From: JASFRS01 sp050114795
GTDB taxonomy: Bacteria; Pseudomonadota; Alphaproteobacteria; Sphingomonadales; CAKZYD01
DNA: 14,129 nt
Assembly: GCA_050114795.1 (NCBI GenBank)
Contig: JASFRS010000056.1
Location: 1-14,129, forward strand
Direction: 5' to 3'
This document shows, one piece after another, positions 1 through 8,100 of the stretch. Position numbers and translations under genes: made by a program. The notes beneath the pieces are model-generated. The model was not told where the DNA came from. It saw only the letters and a list, made by a program, of their open reading frames with translations, and did no database searches. Positions within the stretch are counted from its first letter, which is position 1; each line of letters starts with the position of its first letter.

Positions 1-1471
1 GGGCTTTACGCGCCGCGGCCGCATCCTCAACAATAGTTTCCACAGCCTTTGCAGCAGAAAGATCAAGGAAGGGCACGCGACTAAAGTCCAAGATCAGGAT
101 TTTTGCTTTGCCATTTGAACGTTCCCTCACATGATGGCCAAGATCTGCAGCGGCACCGAAGCTCAACGGACCACCAAAATCAAAGAGTGTGACCCGATCA
201 CCTGCTTTCGCAAGCAAGGCGCGTTCTTCGGGGTTTTCGATTTCACGTTCCGTTAGGTTTAAATTCTTTAACTGAGCTTCTGATAATTGCTTGATGAAAG
301 CCAGGGCTGCCAGGACAACACCCACAGCCACAGCAGTGATCAAATCAACAAAGACTGTCAGACCCAGAACTGTTGCCATAAGCGCCAAGTCCCAGCGCGG
401 GCCGCGATGGGCACGCTTTAAATAGCTCCAGTCAATGATGTCATAACCGACTTTGACCAATATCCCAGCAAGTGCTGCATGAGGGATCATTGATGCGAGA
501 GGCGCTAGAACAAGCGCTGTGGCCAACAAAACTAAGCCATGGACCATGCCTGAAATCTTGAACCGGCCGCCGGAGCGGATGTTCACCACCGTCCGCATGG
601 TGGCACCCGCACCTGGCACACCTCCGAAAAGACCGGCAACTGTGTTGCCGATGCCCTGCCCAATCAGTTCTTTATTAGAATCATGCCTAGTCCGCGTCAT
701 ATTATCAGCGACGAGAGACGTCAAAAGACTGTCAATTGCTCCCAAAAGAGCAAGCAGAAAAGCCGCCTCAATAACGATAAGGAATGAGTCTTGATCCAAA
801 GTCGGCATGATGAATGAAGGCAAGCCCGTAGGCACATTGCCAAGAATCGGTGCGCCTGCAACCGCTGTACTGGCAAGCGTGGCAAGCACCAATGCCGCTA
901 AAGGAGCAGGCAGATATTTCCCCAATTGCTTAGGCCAACTGAATACAATCGCCAAAGTCATCAATCCGATACTAAGGGCAACCCAATTCGGATCCATGAT
1001 AGCACCGGGAACGGCCCCTAAAGCCGGTATCGTCCCACCGCCTTCCGGCTCATGACCGAATAATCGGGCGAGTTGCAACGCAATGATGATAACGCCAATA
1101 CCGCTCATAAACCCCGAAACGACTGGATAGGGTACGAGACGGATCAATTGTCCGACCTTTAAAAACCCAAAAGAAATTTGCAGCAGGCCCGCAAGAACCA
1201 CTGCTGCAAAAACAAGACCGGGGTTGCCCCCCAGGCTTGTATAGACCCCCGCGAAAACGACAACCATAGGCCCGGTCGGCCCTGAAATCTGACTGCCTGT
1301 GCCGCCAAAAAGTGCGGCTAAAAATCCAACAATTATAGCACCATACAGACCTGCGATCGGACCGGCCCCCGATGCTTCACCAAAGGCCAAAGCTAAGGGC
1401 AGTGCGACAATACCAGCGGTCAAACCACCCATGACGTCGCCACGGAGGTTAGAGGTGTTTATAAAGCTCAT
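1..1471 (-). CDS. SulP-family anion transporter, BicA-like, with STAS domain (3' end cut by window edge)
   Basis: An open frame of 490 codons runs from ATG at 1471 to the left edge, so the C-terminus is missing. The protein is a hydrophobic SulP (SLC26-like) inner-membrane transporter at about residues 10-395, followed by a cytoplasmic STAS domain from about 425, where a FLDLSAAK stretch (468-475) lies at the usual STAS helix start. The GPTGPM motif (65-70) and PGAGATMRT (286-294) are typical of the BicA branch, which carries out Na+-dependent bicarbonate uptake. D247, T251, G289, A290 and T291 keep the same spacing as the Na+ ligands I recall for cyanobacterial BicA (D258, T262, G300, A301, T302). 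The start is supported by a GGAGAGGA ribosome site 6 nt upstream. It lies 21 nt after the carbonic anhydrase gene, presumably in one operon. Bicarbonate as substrate is inferred from family motif and neighbour; sulfate or another anion is not excluded. Confidence 0.9.
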   Translation of the reverse strand, partial: MSFINTSNLRGDVMGGLTAGIVALPLALAFGEASGAGPIAGLYGAIIVGFLAALFGGTGSQISGPTGPMVVVFAGVYTSLGGNPGLVFAAVVLAGLLQISFGFLKVGQLIRLVPYPVVSGFMSGIGVIIIALQLARLFGHEPEGGGTIPALGAVPGAIMDPNWVALSIGLMTLAIVFSWPKQLGKYLPAPLAALVLATLASTAVAGAPILGNVPTGLPSFIMPTLDQDSFLIVIEAAFLLALLGAIDSLLTSLVADNMTRTRHDSNKELIGQGIGNTVAGLFGGVPGAGATMRTVVNIRSGGRFKISGMVHGLVLLATALVLAPLASMIPHAALAGILVKVGYDIIDWSYLKRAHRGPRWDLALMATVLGLTVFVDLITAVAVGVVLAALAFIKQLSEAQLKNLNLTEREIENPEERALLAKAGDRVTLFDFGGPLSFGAAADLGHHVRERSNGKAKILILDFSRVPFLDLSAAKAVETIVEDAAAARKA

Positions 1472-1492
1472 AATTATTCCTCTCCGCCGGAA

Positions 1493-2128
1493 TTACGCGG
1501 CGACTTCATTTGATTTTGACAACAACTCAAACACGCCTGCTTCTTCATTATGGGCGTAGATAGACCCCTCACCTATGTCATAGATCCACCCATGCAGACG
1601 CAGCTTGCCCGCAGCCAGACCGGCTGCCACATAGGGATGGGTTTTAAGATGCTGGAGTTGCAGCAAAACATTCTGCTCTGTTACTTCGCGTAGCAAAGCT
1701 GCACCTTCGAGGTCTGGGTTCTTCTCTTTCGCCACTTTCACCGCAGCGCTGGAATGAGAAAGCCAGCCGCAAACATGGGGCAAAGCATCAAGACCTTCTG
1801 GGTTCATCGCGCCTTTCATAGCCCCGCAATCACTGTGCCCGCACACAACAATTTCCTGCACACCAAGGGCTGCAATCGCGAATTCAATGGACGCCGTATT
1901 GCTTTCAGCAGATGCCATATAGGGTGGGACAATATTTCCCGCATTTCGGCAGATGAATAATTCGCCAGGTTCTGATTGCGTAATCAGGGCAGGATCAATT
2001 CGACTATCCGCGCAAGTGATCATGAGCACTTCAGGGCTTTGGCCTGTCGCCAAGTCCGCAAAGAGGCCTTCATGGCCCGGGAATACGTCCGTTTTGAATT
2101 TTAATACGCCGTCGACGATCTTTTTCAT
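1493..2128 (-). CDS. Beta-class carbonic anhydrase
   Basis: A zinc enzyme that interconverts CO2 and bicarbonate in the cytoplasm. The 211-residue length is normal for bacterial beta-carbonic anhydrases. The metal and catalytic residues are all visible: C39, D41 and R43 in the CADSR motif, and H98 and C101 in HSDCG. The GNI segment (64-66) after CRNA, and the later EQNVLLQL stretch, are also family-typical. No signal peptide is seen. It is the first gene of a two-gene minus-strand unit with the BicA-like transporter, and it faces a LysR-type regulator across a 178-bp gap. No cyanase or rubisco gene is visible, so a cyanate-linked (cynT) role has no support here; supplying or trapping bicarbonate for carboxylation reactions fits better. 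The ribosome site is weak (AAAGG about 12 nt before ATG). The family call is firm; the physiological role is inferred from the neighbour. Confidence 0.96.
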   Translation of the reverse strand: MKKIVDGVLKFKTDVFPGHEGLFADLATGQSPEVLMITCADSRIDPALITQSEPGELFICRNAGNIVPPYMASAESNTASIEFAIAALGVQEIVVCGHSDCGAMKGAMNPEGLDALPHVCGWLSHSSAAVKVAKEKNPDLEGAALLREVTEQNVLLQLQHLKTHPYVAAGLAAGKLRLHGWIYDIGEGSIYAHNEEAGVFELLSKSNEVAA

Positions 2129-2140
2129 AGCTACGACTAA

Positions 2141-2166
2141 CCTTTTGAAATTTGGCCTTTTGAAAT
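2141..2166. repeat. 11-bp direct repeat in the carbonic anhydrase leader
   Basis: The sequence CCTTTTGAAAT occurs at 2141-2151 and again, identical, at 2156-2166, a period of 15 bp. On the minus strand this is ATTTCAAAAGG repeated just upstream of the carbonic anhydrase start, the nearer copy ending 12 nt before ATG. It may be a small tandem duplication covering the weak ribosome site, or a paired protein-binding site. Function is unknown. Confidence 0.5.
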
Positions 2167-2263
2167 CGGACTGGCCCCAAACCTCAGGAACACAGAATTA
2201 CCTCATCCGGGTTTAGGTAGGGTCCCAACCATGTGAAAACAATTGGCTAATTTCGCGATTTAT

Positions 2264-2282
2264 TGATAGATAAAAACTATCA
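2264..2282. promoter_or_regulatory. Putative LysR-type operator (TGATAG-N7-CTATCA)
   Basis: A perfect 6+6 inverted repeat with a 7-nt centre. Its inner part, ATAG-N7-CTAT, contains the T-N11-A pattern of LysR-family binding sites (T2267, A2279). It lies 24 nt upstream of the LysR-type regulator's ATG, inside the divergent region shared with the carbonic anhydrase operon. A weak -35-like TTGGCT at 2243-2248 would place the regulator's -10 on top of the palindrome, which would suit autorepression. The palindrome is seen directly; the assignment to this regulator is inference. Confidence 0.5.
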
Positions 2283-2306
2283 CGTAGAAATTCAGGAGCT
2301 TGTGCC

Positions 2307-3248
2307 ATGCAGGTGGGTGAGCCAACACTTAAACAGCTCAAATATCTTCAAATGGTGATCGCGACAAAAAGCTTTCGCCAGGCAGCGCGCGCCCTTAATG
2401 TGTCTCAACCCACGGTGACGGCACAGATTGCAGCACTTGAAGAAAACCTTGGACTTGTGCTGCTGGAACGTTCCAGAACCGGTACGCTCCCCACAACGGC
2501 GGCGCGGTCCATGCTCCCTCATATCGAAGCACTGTTAGCAGAAGTTAAATCTATTCAGGATGTAGCACGCTTTTCTTTGGATAGTGGTGCCGGCATTCAT
2601 CGTTTAGGCGTGCCACCAACATTGGGACCCTATTTCCTGCCAGATGTTATTCCGGATATTCACAAACAATATCCATCCCTCAGGCTTTTTGTACGGGAGG
2701 ACTCCCCTAGAAATCTGGAAAATGGCTTACTGGACGGTCAATTCGATCTCGTATTCACGACCCTTCCTATTGAAGTGACCGGACTATCCATTGACCCCCT
2801 TTTCGGCGAACCCTTTCGCCTGTGCGCGGCACCTGACCATGCCTTAGTGCAGAAAGAAACTGTTCGCTCAAAGGACATTGCGAATGAAAGATTGCTGGCG
2901 ATTGAAGAGCGTCATCGGCTTTTTGAGCAGATGCAGGGACTGGCGAATAAATATGGCGCGCGCATCCTACGTGACTATGAAGGAACCAGCCTCGACACAG
3001 TCCGGCAGATGATTGGGACAGGAGTCGGTCTTGCTTTCTTACCGGCGCTTTATGTGCGGTCGGAAATTGAACCGCGAAGCGATGTGGCTGTCCTTGATCT
3101 TGATGAAGCGCCAACGGATAGAGAAGTCGTGCTTGCCTGGCGACCCAGTGCTCCACAACGACATCTATACAAGGAGCTCGCGCAATTCATTCGCACACTT
3201 TGTGCCGCGCGCTTAAGCGATTACCTACATGTAGCTCGAGAAAGATAG
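2307..3248 (+). CDS. LysR-family transcriptional regulator, OxyR-like but lacking redox cysteines
   Basis: A 313-residue DNA-binding regulator. The N-terminal winged helix-turn-helix spans about residues 7-66 (core SFRQAARALNVSQPTV, 22-37). The C-terminal two-lobed effector domain runs from about 97 to 300. Within it, LGPYFLPD (106-113), PLFGEPF (164-170), EERHRLFEQM (200-209) and TSLDTVRQMIGTGVG (227-241) resemble OxyR. Where OxyR carries its sensing cysteine (GHCLRDQ), this protein has HRLFEQ, so arginine 204 replaces it, and alanine 213 is at the partner-cysteine position. The only cysteines are C173 and C299. A peroxide disulfide switch is therefore unlikely. ATG 2307 is supported by AGGAG 8 nt upstream. 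It diverges from the carbonic anhydrase and transporter genes, which are its probable targets along with itself. The effector is unknown. Confidence 0.93.
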   Translation: MQVGEPTLKQLKYLQMVIATKSFRQAARALNVSQPTVTAQIAALEENLGLVLLERSRTGTLPTTAARSMLPHIEALLAEVKSIQDVARFSLDSGAGIHRLGVPPTLGPYFLPDVIPDIHKQYPSLRLFVREDSPRNLENGLLDGQFDLVFTTLPIEVTGLSIDPLFGEPFRLCAAPDHALVQKETVRSKDIANERLLAIEERHRLFEQMQGLANKYGARILRDYEGTSLDTVRQMIGTGVGLAFLPALYVRSEIEPRSDVAVLDLDEAPTDREVVLAWRPSAPQRHLYKELAQFIRTLCAARLSDYLHVARER

Positions 3249-3286
3249 TTCGAAATAAAACCCTCGACAATGGGTGGGATATTCTT

Positions 3287-3316
3287 TTCAAGAAAGTGCA
3301 CCCACTCTGCTATACT
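3287..3316 (+). promoter_or_regulatory. Probable promoter for tamA operon (extended -10)
   Basis: TATACT at 3311-3316 is preceded by TGC, giving an extended -10 element. A weak -35-like TTCAAG lies at 3287-3292, 18 nt away. Transcription would start near 3323, just before the AGAGGGG purine run at 3325-3331. This makes the upstream in-frame ATG at 3274 an implausible start for tamA and favours 3334. Assigned by eye only. Confidence 0.4.
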
Positions 3317-3333
3317 CATGTAGCAGAGGGGTT

Positions 3334-5184
3334 ATGATACTGAGAAAAATGAGCCAGAAGCGCTTTTGGGGTAAACAGATTGCTATTATCTTTGCACGTT
3401 TTCACCGTTCATTTGCGGCCCTACTCTTATTGGTTATTTTAAATGTTCTTTTTCCCGCACAGGCATCAAATTCTGCGGATAAATTCACCTTTGATTTGAC
3501 CGTTTCCGGCCTTGAGAATGATGTGTTCAACACCATTCATAAAACTTTTAAAGAAGCCTCATTGCTGGAAATGCATCAGCAAGAACCATTCACCTCAGTG
3601 GCAAACCTGCGGCGGCAATTAAAGTCAGATGTTGATTTAATGCAGCGGGTTTTGCGTGCCAATGGCTATTATGGAAGCCGTATAGAAGACAGCATTGCTC
3701 GGCAGGAGGAGCATTTTAAAGTCCGCATAAAGATAACTCCTGGCCCCCTTTATCATTTCAAATCCGTCACCGTCGCTTTTCAATATCCAGAGCCAAAGGA
3801 GGACATTCGCAATCAGATTAATGAATTAGTTGGCCTTAACAAAGATGATCCAGCAATCGCGCAGTCCGTTGTTTCTGCTGAAGCCCGCATTACGGATACC
3901 TTGCCAGAATTTGGTTTTCCCTTCGCCGAGAGAATACAAAGAGATATTATCGTCGATCACAATAGCCAGTCCATGGACGTCACATTCATTGTTGCAACTG
4001 GCATTGAGCGGCATATGGGAAAGCTGCAATTCAACGGGCTGGAAACAATCAAAGACGTTTATCTTCGCAAATTCGCCACATGGGAAATAGGTGACACCTT
4101 CAAACAAAGCCTCATCGATGATTTGAGGTCCAGACTTGTACGCTCCGGGCTTTTTGCCAGCGTGAATATCACACTTGTCCCAGCCGAAGATGAAAGCGCC
4201 AATATCATTGTCACATTGAACGAAGCAAAACAACGAACCATTGGCATCACGGGCGGCTATTCGACAGCCGAAGGGTTTGGCGGCGATATATCCTGGACGC
4301 ACCGCAACTTAACAGGGCGTGGCGACCGTCTAAGACTGACTTTGCTTGGCGCAGAGATTGAGCAAAGTCTTGCAGCTCAATATGAGCTTCCGAATTTCAG
4401 GCGACTTGATCAAATACTTTCCTTTGAAGGCGCTGTCCGGCGCCAGGATACAGATGCGTTTCTATCAAATTCCCTGGAGGCGGGCACAAGCCTTGAGCGT
4501 GTGATCACAGATGAACTCGCAATCCATGCCGGTCTAACCACAGAATACAATGATATTAGGGATGCGGAGGGCGATCGCGATTTTTTCCTTGCCGGCCTCC
4601 CTTTAGGTCTGCGTTGGGATAGCTCAGATGACCTTCTTGATCCTCGCCAGGGTATACGAGCATCTTTCACCACAACACCAAATATAGGCGTTGGAGACAA
4701 CACCATTTTGTTTCTTAGAAATGAGCTGCGAACAAGCGCTTATTATTCGCCCAGCCAAGATGAGAAATTAACCGGCGCGCTGCGCATACGCCTTGGGTCC
4801 ATCGTCGGAGCCGCAAATGCGGATTTACCGGCAACGGAGCGGTTTTTTTCCGGTGGAGGCGGTTCGATCCGGGGCTTTAAATTTCAAAGAGTGGGTCCTC
4901 TTGACATTGAAGGCGATCCGCTTGGTGGCCGTTCGACGGCGGAAGTGGGGGCCGAAGTCCGTTGGAAAGTCTCACGGACCATCGGCATTGTGCCCTTTAT
5001 TGATGGGGGAAATGTTTATGAAGACGTTCTCCCTCAATTTTCAGGTTTTAGATGGGGGGCAGGTCTTGGCCTTCGCTATCACACAAGTATTGGGCCAATT
5101 CGCTTCGATGCGGCCTTTCCACTTGGGCGACGCCCTGAAGAGAAGCGGTTTCAATTTTACATCAGTCTCGGGCAGGCATTTTAA
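3334..5184 (+). CDS. tamA: TamA, Omp85-family outer-membrane translocation and assembly module subunit
   Basis: The outer-membrane half of the TAM complex, which helps insert beta-barrel proteins and is implicated with TamB in envelope lipid homeostasis. From ATG 3334 it has 616 residues, close to the family's usual length of about 580-640. A basic N-terminus and a hydrophobic stretch (about 26-40), followed by AQA (42-44), give a signal peptide probably cleaved after A44. Three POTRA domains follow (about 53-135, 140-224 and 226-298), then the 16-strand barrel (about 300-616). The IRGF motif (512-515) is the conserved loop-6 lock. The chain ends in a terminal phenylalanine, as expected for an outer-membrane barrel signal. 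The frame stays open to an ATG at 3274, but that lies upstream of the likely promoter and has no ribosome site; ATG 3349 is another possible start. Its stop overlaps the tamB start by 1 nt. Confidence 0.93.
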   Translation: MILRKMSQKRFWGKQIAIIFARFHRSFAALLLLVILNVLFPAQASNSADKFTFDLTVSGLENDVFNTIHKTFKEASLLEMHQQEPFTSVANLRRQLKSDVDLMQRVLRANGYYGSRIEDSIARQEEHFKVRIKITPGPLYHFKSVTVAFQYPEPKEDIRNQINELVGLNKDDPAIAQSVVSAEARITDTLPEFGFPFAERIQRDIIVDHNSQSMDVTFIVATGIERHMGKLQFNGLETIKDVYLRKFATWEIGDTFKQSLIDDLRSRLVRSGLFASVNITLVPAEDESANIIVTLNEAKQRTIGITGGYSTAEGFGGDISWTHRNLTGRGDRLRLTLLGAEIEQSLAAQYELPNFRRLDQILSFEGAVRRQDTDAFLSNSLEAGTSLERVITDELAIHAGLTTEYNDIRDAEGDRDFFLAGLPLGLRWDSSDDLLDPRQGIRASFTTTPNIGVGDNTILFLRNELRTSAYYSPSQDEKLTGALRIRLGSIVGAANADLPATERFFSGGGGSIRGFKFQRVGPLDIEGDPLGGRSTAEVGAEVRWKVSRTIGIVPFIDGGNVYEDVLPQFSGFRWGAGLGLRYHTSIGPIRFDAAFPLGRRPEEKRFQFYISLGQAF

Positions 5185-8100
5185 TGGCGACCTTTAGTGA
5201 CAAAATAAGGTTCATTCGCTGGCGAAGGCTCGTAGGTATCTTGGGCGGCATCGTCGCTGTCATCATTATTCTCGTCAGCATGGTTGCTCTTTATCTCAAT
5301 ACAGATACAGGGCAGAAACAGCTTGTTAGATGGATAAATAACGAACTTGCTGAAGCCGACGGAGGCATAAAAATTGGCCCTATTGAAGGTTCAGTTTTTT
5401 CAGAATTCACCCTTTCAACCTTTGTGATTACAGATCAGGATGGCGATTGGCTTGAGATTGAGAATGCACAGATAAATTGGTCCCCTCTCAAACTCCTATC
5501 GCGGCGCATAAGCATCTCGAATTTAAATGTCGATAACATCATATTTCATCGATTGCCCCACAGGTCCAGCCAAGGTCAGCTTGAAGACGCCAACAGCTTC
5601 GTTCTCCCCACACTTCCAATTGATATTGAGATATCCTCATTAAATGTGGCGAAACTGACCACTAAGGAAACGATATTAGGCGCGCCTAAGACTTTTCAAA
5701 GTACTGGTACCATAAGGCTGACACGCTCAGATGGCATCCTCATTGATACAAAGCTAGCGAACAGCAACAAGGGAAATGAAAATATTTCTCTGAGACTTGT
5801 CTATCCCGCAGATGGGCATGATTTGAAGGTGGATATTCAGGCTCTTTCACCCGAGGGTGGAACACTCGCCACGCTCTTCGCTCTGAAAGATGTTGGTGCA
5901 ATTTCAGCGAGGCTGCAAGGGGCTGGACCAATCGACAATTGGTCGGGCACGTTATTAGCGCAGGTTGGAGCAGCTGAGATTATTAATGCAACGCTTCAGC
6001 GCCGCAATAGCACGATAGCCGTTCGTGCTCAGTTAAATGCAGGCGAATTGGTTTCGGACACAGCAACATCTCTCTTTGGCCGCACTGCTAGCCTCGCCAT
6101 CGACCTCAATCCTGGTGATGAAGATCAGCAGCATTTGTCCGTCGACCTGATCGCTGAAACGCTTCGGCTCAATGCGGAAGGCACATTAGCAAGCAACGAC
6201 CCCATGGCGTCAGATAGCATCGATTTTTCAATCAAAGTCATCGAAGCAAGTCCGTTTAATCGAATGATTACGCCTGCTTATTTTGAACCCTTTCTTCTCA
6301 CTGGCACGATCCAAAGCCCTTTGGACAACCCAAGTCTTGAGGCTGCTTTCCAAGGTCTTAGAACGGGCTTTAATGCTTCGATCGGGTCACGGGTCGATGG
6401 TCGAATTCAAGCAATAATGCGCGGTAGTTCAATCAACTTTAACGCAAAGGGGCGCGCGGATGATATTCAAGGTGACGCAGTTACAGATATTCTACCACTC
6501 GTTGAGCCTGGCTTTGATTGGAGCATTGAAGGAAGTTTCAACAGCGACAAAGCTGAAATGGCGCTCCGCAATTTGTCTTTAACAAATGCGCTGATAATGC
6601 TTGAAGCGAATGTTGATCTATCAACTGAAACAGGCGCGCTTACCAGCGAAATTGCTCTGGCGACAGAGAAATTTGAAATTAACAATAAACTAGCAACGGA
6701 GCTGATTGGTGACACACCGCGCCTCAATACTTCTATAGTACGCAAGACTAATGGCACATTGGTCGTTTCTGATATGGTATTGGAAGCGCGCCATTTCACT
6801 TTAGAAAGTAATGCGGAGATCACACCTGAGCAAAGGATTGATGACGGGCGTTATAAGCTTGTTTTATCGGACCTTAAAAAGGTCGAGGGTCTTGGCCACT
6901 TACAGCTTGATGGCACCATAAGTGCACTAGGCACAATTTCAGGAGACCTAGCCTCACCTTCTCTAACGCTTGAAACAAGGCTGAACGAGCTTGATATTCA
7001 GAATTTCAAGTTCCGGAATTTTGCTGTTCAAATAAATGCAGGAAATATCGCCACCTCCCCAAGTGGCGCGATTAAGATCAACGCTGAAACAAATATGGGC
7101 GCGCTCAAACTAGCGGCCAATATCTCAAAAACTCAAGCGACGGCCTACTCTATCCCCAATTTGGAATTGGCACTTGGTGCTTATCATGCAGATGGCACCC
7201 TCTCCATTAAAGAAAACGGGCTGGCCACAGGCTCCATTTCCATTGCTAACAAAGACAATAGCCAAAGCGAAACTGTTGAAGCGAATATTCAACTGACTGC
7301 GGATGATGGCAAGCAGCACATATATGCAGAGAGCAAACTCGCCGACCTTAGTTTTCCCTTTGGTGACAACGAGATTATAACGATTGGATCGGGCGCACTA
7401 TCGAGCACAATTCTTTTGGACGAGCAGTACCCAAAAATTGCTCTGAAGGCTGTATTATCCGACGTGACGCATCCGCGCTTACAAGCCGATCAAATTGATC
7501 TGGACCTCAATCAAGAGCATGGACGTATAGATTATACAGCTCATCTTCGCGGCCGTGATCTCATGGCTTATACACTCACTCTCAACGGACATTCAGAGGC
7601 ATTGGAAAAGAATCTTCGGAAGGTCATACTTAGTATTGAGGGTGTCATTGACGAGGCACCCATTCACACTGTCGCCCCTATCGAAGCCCTTATTGATGGA
7701 CGAGATTTTACTCTGCGCCCCTTCCAACTTGAATATGGAGATGGGATGTTTGGGGCATCAATGTCTTCCAACAAAAACCACCTGATTGCCGCATTGGACG
7801 TAAAAAACATAGATATCAAGCCTATAACGACTTTCGTTCCAGAACTCCCCATAACCGGACGTCTTTCAGGTCAATTCAAGCTCAAGGCAACACCTGATTT
7901 AGTCGATGGAGCATTTGGCTTCACACTCTCAAACATTGAACATGGATTTCAAACCATAGAGCTAGATCAAGCGCTTGAAATCTCAGTAAAGGGCCAAGTA
8001 AATGAAACAAATGTTTCGCTGTCCGGACGTGCACAATTAGGCGATCTTCCAAACGGGCGTTTCTTTGCAGACCTACCAGTTTCGTTTGACTTTGCTTCCA

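Noticed and set aside
519..1559. Three plus-strand open frames (519-794, 807-1055, 1299-1559)
   Set aside because: They lie opposite the SulP transporter gene, which has clear family motifs over its whole length, and their products are low-complexity and unlike known proteins.
1493..2128. Assignment as cynT of a cyanate operon
   Set aside because: No cyanase gene is present; the partner gene is a BicA-like transporter.
1953..2216. Plus-strand open frame crossing from the carbonic anhydrase gene into the divergent gap
   Set aside because: It is mostly antisense to the carbonic anhydrase catalytic region, and it shows no ribosome site or recognisable motif.
4793..5197. 134-residue plus-strand open frame inside tamA
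   Set aside because: It lies in another frame within the conserved tamA barrel region, and its product has no recognisable motif.
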